Shown: positions 39,772 through 42,638 of the stretch, in pieces
How positions within the stretch are numbered: the stretch's first letter is position 1
Layout: every line of letters begins with the position of its first letter
DNA from: Candidatus Woesearchaeota archaeon
Lineage (GTDB): Archaea; Nanobdellota; Nanobdellia; SCGC-AAA011-G17; ARS1403
DNA: 42,638 nt
Direction of reading: 5' to 3'
Assembly: GCA_016181275.1 (NCBI GenBank)
Contig: JACOZQ010000025.1
Span: 1-42,638 of the forward strand
Notes under the pieces: generated by a model
What the model was told of the DNA's origin: nothing
Databases searched by the model: none
Seen by the model: only the letters and a program-made list of their open reading frames with translations
Made by a program: the position numbers and the translations under genes

Positions 39772-40809
39772 TTAAGCAAGATTTGTTCTCGGCGGATTTT
39801 TTAATAATTCATACAAGATTTTTATTATATCATTTATATCTCGCATATCTGCAATACCTATTGTTGAATGTATATTGCGAACTGCAACTCCAATTGCCGT
39901 CGATGGAGTGCCGCCTTTTGAGAGCATTATATTTGTTGCATCGGTTGTACCTCCAGAAGTAACCTCTTTCTGCAAGTTTATTTTTAATTTTTTGGCTATC
40001 TTTTCAATTTCATTGTTTAAATGCCTGTTTGCTATCATCTCTGCATCCTTTATAGTTATTACAGGACCAGCTCCGAGCATTCTTGTTGATCCGATTGCCC
40101 CGTCTTTTGCAGATACAACATCAACTGCTATTCCCCAATCAGGCTCGAGGTTATACACTGAAGTTTTTGCTCCATACAACCCTATTTCCTCCTGAACTGT
40201 AAAAATAAAATATATGTTTGCTTTTGATTTCTTTAATTTTCTTGCGAGCTCGACCAGCACATAACATCCAATTCGGTCATCCAAGGCTTTTCCGGAGATT
40301 ACATTATTGCTGCCTAAAATAGTAAGATGATGCAGAGGAACTATGTAATTACCAACTTCAATGCCTTTTTCCTTGCATTCTTTTTTTGTCAAACCAACAT
40401 CCACATATAATTCTGAAACAGGAGGGATCTCTTTTCTGTCCAAAGGCCTTCCGTCGTGAATTTCTTCAAAAGTAATAATCCCATGGCATATAACTTTATT
40501 CTTATTATTAAGAATATGAACTTTCTGACCTACTAATGCAATTGAGTCTATTCCTCCTATTTCGGAAATTTTCAAATAGCCATCATCGTCAACTTTATTG
40601 ACCATCAATCCGACTTCATCCATATGAGCTGCCAGTATTATTGTCTGCCCTTTTCCCTTTTTATGGCAGATTAAATTTCCAAAATTATCTATCTCAATTT
40701 TATTAATGTGACTTTTTATTGCTTTCTTTATAATGCCCCTTACATTTTCCTCATCACCACTAGGACTGACTGCATTAACTAATTTTGAAAGAAAATCTAT
40801 GCTTGACAT
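39772..40809 (-). CDS. M42 family aminopeptidase
   Basis: 345 residues with the metal ligands of M42 peptidases: AAHMDEVGLMVN, KALDDRIGCYVLVEL, TVQEEIGLYGA (Glu pair) and AVDVVSAKD; the end has IHSTIGIADMRDI. They are di-metal tetrahedral (TET) aminopeptidases that finish peptide breakdown, matching the amino acid fermentation theme. Own promoter region of about 54 nt upstream. Confidence 0.93.
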   Translation of the reverse strand: MSSIDFLSKLVNAVSPSGDEENVRGIIKKAIKSHINKIEIDNFGNLICHKKGKGQTIILAAHMDEVGLMVNKVDDDGYLKISEIGGIDSIALVGQKVHILNNKNKVICHGIITFEEIHDGRPLDRKEIPPVSELYVDVGLTKKECKEKGIEVGNYIVPLHHLTILGSNNVISGKALDDRIGCYVLVELARKLKKSKANIYFIFTVQEEIGLYGAKTSVYNLEPDWGIAVDVVSAKDGAIGSTRMLGAGPVITIKDAEMIANRHLNNEIEKIAKKLKINLQKEVTSGGTTDATNIMLSKGGTPSTAIGVAVRNIHSTIGIADMRDINDIIKILYELLKNPPRTNLA

Positions 40810-40863
40810 TCTAATTAAGTTTCACCTCTTTATTTTATATTACCCGTTTCTTTAATAATCTTT

Positions 40864-42012
40864 TTATTTTAAATATTTTTCAATCCTATCAAGAGCTTTT
40901 TTTATTAAAAATAATTTTGTTGCATATGAAAATCTAATAAATCCTTCTCCATGGTTTCCAAACTCTGTTCCAGGAACAACTGCTACTTTTGCCTTTTTCA
41001 ATAAATCCTGTGAGAAATCATAGCTGTTCTTTTTTGTAATGTGCCGGATATTGCTGAATGCATAGAAAGCCCCCTTCGGCATCTTTGTAATCAATCCAGT
41101 CTTATTCAATCTTTTTACCAGATATTTTCTTCTTCTGTCATATGCTCTAACCATTCTGTCAATATGCCTGTTAGGCAATGACAAAGCTTTGACTGCTACG
41201 AGCTGACCGAGATGAGGAGCTGAAATTGTCAAGAAGTGAGATGATTCCATCAATGGATCTGAAACCTTTTTCGGGACAACTGCATATCCAATTCTAAAAC
41301 CGCACATTGCATAGCTCTTTGAGAAAGTAAAAAGAGAGATAACATAATCCTTCATCCCATTTAATGATGCTATTGAAATATGCTTTTCATCATCATAAAT
41401 TAATCTCTCATAAGCTTCATCTGAATAAATGTAAATATTCTTGTTGCGTGCGATATCTGCTATTTCTTCTAATAATTTTTTAGAATAGACTTGGCCTGTC
41501 GGGTTTGAAGGAGAATTAATTATTATCCCTGCTGTTTTTTTATTTGCTAATTTTTTTATTTCATCAGGATCAGGCTGAAAATGATCTTTTTCTTTTAAAA
41601 AATAAGAAACTGGCTTTGCTCCCCCTAATTCAACTGCCGGATAATAAGCTAAATAACCAGGATTTGGTATGAGCACATTGTCAGCCGGATCTGTTGTAGT
41701 TATCAAAGATGCGAAAATTGCCTCCTGGCTTCCTGTTGTTACAATAATATTTTCTGTGTTTGTTGAAATTTTATTTTCTTTTTTTAACTTTTTACAAATA
41801 GCTTCTCTCAATTCTTTTAATCCTTGAGTCGGAGCATAATGCGATGTCTTATGGACAATGCTCGATGCATATCTCAGCAATGGAGATGGAGCTGAAAAGT
41901 CGGGCTCGCCCGCGCCCATTGAAATAATTGTCCTAGACTCATGCAAGATTCTCAATAATTCCGGCAAGGTATAATTAGGCAAATGCTTTTCCCTTTCAGA
42001 AACACCTCTCAT
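40864..42012 (-). CDS. Class I/II PLP aminotransferase (aspartate type)
   Basis: 382 residues: ISMGAGEPDFSAPSPLLRYA, IIVTTGSQEAIFAS, IIINSPSNPTGQVYS, SDEAYERLIY, and FTFSKSYAMCGFRIGYAV with the PLP lysine. Archaeal AspC-like subgroup I-gamma. It would couple amino acid oxidation to 2-oxoglutarate/glutamate with the nearby dehydrogenase. Confidence 0.92.
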   Translation of the reverse strand: MRGVSEREKHLPNYTLPELLRILHESRTIISMGAGEPDFSAPSPLLRYASSIVHKTSHYAPTQGLKELREAICKKLKKENKISTNTENIIVTTGSQEAIFASLITTTDPADNVLIPNPGYLAYYPAVELGGAKPVSYFLKEKDHFQPDPDEIKKLANKKTAGIIINSPSNPTGQVYSKKLLEEIADIARNKNIYIYSDEAYERLIYDDEKHISIASLNGMKDYVISLFTFSKSYAMCGFRIGYAVVPKKVSDPLMESSHFLTISAPHLGQLVAVKALSLPNRHIDRMVRAYDRRRKYLVKRLNKTGLITKMPKGAFYAFSNIRHITKKNSYDFSQDLLKKAKVAVVPGTEFGNHGEGFIRFSYATKLFLIKKALDRIEKYLK

Positions 42013-42087
42013 AGCATTATCTTAGAAATTCTGATTTATATATCTTATTATATATAAAATTATAAACTTTGATGCAAGATAATTTTT

Positions 42088-42618
42088 ATGGCCATTGAGG
42101 TTGAAATAAGGAGCTTCATAACTGAGCAGAAATACAATGAACTGCTTAAATTCTTCAGCACAAATGGAAGATTTCAAAACGATGATTATCAAATAACATA
42201 TTATTTTGACTGCGAGCACGACTTAAGAATCCAAAAGAATAATTTTTACTCAAAGATATGGATGAAAAAAGGAAAGATACATGATGAAGCGAGAGAAGAA
42301 ATTGAGATTAAATTTGAAAAAGATGATTTTGAAAAACTTGAAAAGATATTTTCTGATCTTGGCTATAAGATAGGAGTTAAATGGTTTAGAAAAAGATATA
42401 ACTTTGAATGGCAATGGGTAAATGTTGCACTTGACTATACAAAAGGATACGGGCACATAATAGAGCTTGAAAAAATTTCTTCTGAAATTGAGAAAGATAA
42501 AACTTTGAATCTCCTGAAAGAAAGATTAAAAGAACTTGGAATTAAATTAACTTCAAGAGAGGAATTTGATGAAAAATATAAGCATTATAAAGAAAACTGG
42601 AAGGAACTGACTAAATAA
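42088..42618 (+). CDS. CYTH domain protein (CyaB/ThTPase-like)
   Basis: 176 residues. The N-terminal EVEIR stands in the place of the CYTH signature ExExK, with Arg replacing Lys; later IEIKFEKDDFEKL, FRKRYNFEW and LDYTKGYGHIIELEKIS give the tunnel-fold residues and acidic partners. Such proteins act on triphosphates (thiamine triphosphate, polyphosphate) or make cAMP. Diverges from the aminotransferase. Confidence 0.85.
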   Translation: MAIEVEIRSFITEQKYNELLKFFSTNGRFQNDDYQITYYFDCEHDLRIQKNNFYSKIWMKKGKIHDEAREEIEIKFEKDDFEKLEKIFSDLGYKIGVKWFRKRYNFEWQWVNVALDYTKGYGHIIELEKISSEIEKDKTLNLLKERLKELGIKLTSREEFDEKYKHYKENWKELTK

Positions 42619-42638
42619 GTATTCTCGAGAACCTAAAA

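Noticed and set aside
1-42638. CRISPR array, tRNA, rRNA or insertion sequence with transposase
   Set aside because: No regularly spaced repeats, no cloverleaf or rRNA-like stretch, and no transposase or integrase frame was seen on either strand.

Overview
The window looks like a piece of an AT-rich archaeal genome, most likely a DPANN lineage of the Woesearchaeota/Pacearchaeota kind. Reasons: an archaeal-type PheRS beta subunit, a cyclic 2,3-diphosphoglycerate synthase-like GTPase, archaeal TATA boxes about 25-28 nt upstream of many leaderless ATGs, GGAGGTGA-type ribosome binding sites inside operons, and many small exported proteins with one N-terminal hydrophobic anchor followed by a 'TG[NAS]A'-like motif. 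The lineage is an inference from gene style; there is no rRNA or tRNA in the window.

Layout. 1-3494 (+): the end of an unidentified gene, a NYN-domain nuclease, a DUF1016/YhcG PD-(D/E)XK nuclease and pheT; a 54-bp copy of the pheT 5' end flanks the DUF1016 gene. 3491-4370 (-): a MazE/MazF-type toxin-antitoxin pair followed by an O6-alkylguanine-DNA alkyltransferase. 4442-6178 (-): four tandem small anchored beta-rich exported proteins. 6303-8736: a lipoprotein thermonuclease, a ZIP-like transporter and a DUF3179 lipoprotein. 8794-18653 is the most distinctive part, a dense extracytoplasmic thiol-redox island: DsbA, two CcdA proteins, two TlpA/peroxiredoxin-like lipoproteins, a DipZ-like thioredoxin, a CxxC thioredoxin-fold protein, Cys-rich unknown proteins, a membrane-bound winged-helix protein and a CARF-HTH regulator.

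18696-24985: an amino acid permease, SufS cysteine desulfurase, and an anaerobic (class III) ribonucleotide reductase operon in which the glycyl-radical peptide is a separate 40-aa gene between nrdD and nrdG; an HxlR-type regulator diverges from it. 24974-30398 (-): an operon with class III aminotransferase, carbamate kinase, ornithine carbamoyltransferase-like enzyme and cDPG synthase-like GTPase, interrupted by a RelE-type toxin-antitoxin pair. 30597-42618: a dockerin-like lipoprotein, aldehyde dehydrogenase, HflK/HflC, a flavin disulfide oxidoreductase, a RibD-type reductase, a short Glu/Leu dehydrogenase, a K+ channel, a NrdH-like glutaredoxin, an M42 peptidase, an aspartate-type aminotransferase and a CYTH protein.

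Systems picture: an anaerobic or microaerophilic, amino-acid-fermenting cell (aminotransferases, glutamate dehydrogenase, carbamate kinase/OTC, aldehyde dehydrogenase) that invests heavily in disulfide chemistry outside the membrane. The two strongest leads are the split NrdD glycyl-radical domain (22443-22565) and an apparently circularly permuted CcdA (17366-18097) next to a TlpA partner that has lost its second active-site cysteine. Several genes are broken by one local lesion (zinc ribbon TAA, PIN frameshift, cDPGS TGA, HflC TAA, ALDH without a standard start), so either pseudogenisation or base errors in the assembly must be considered.
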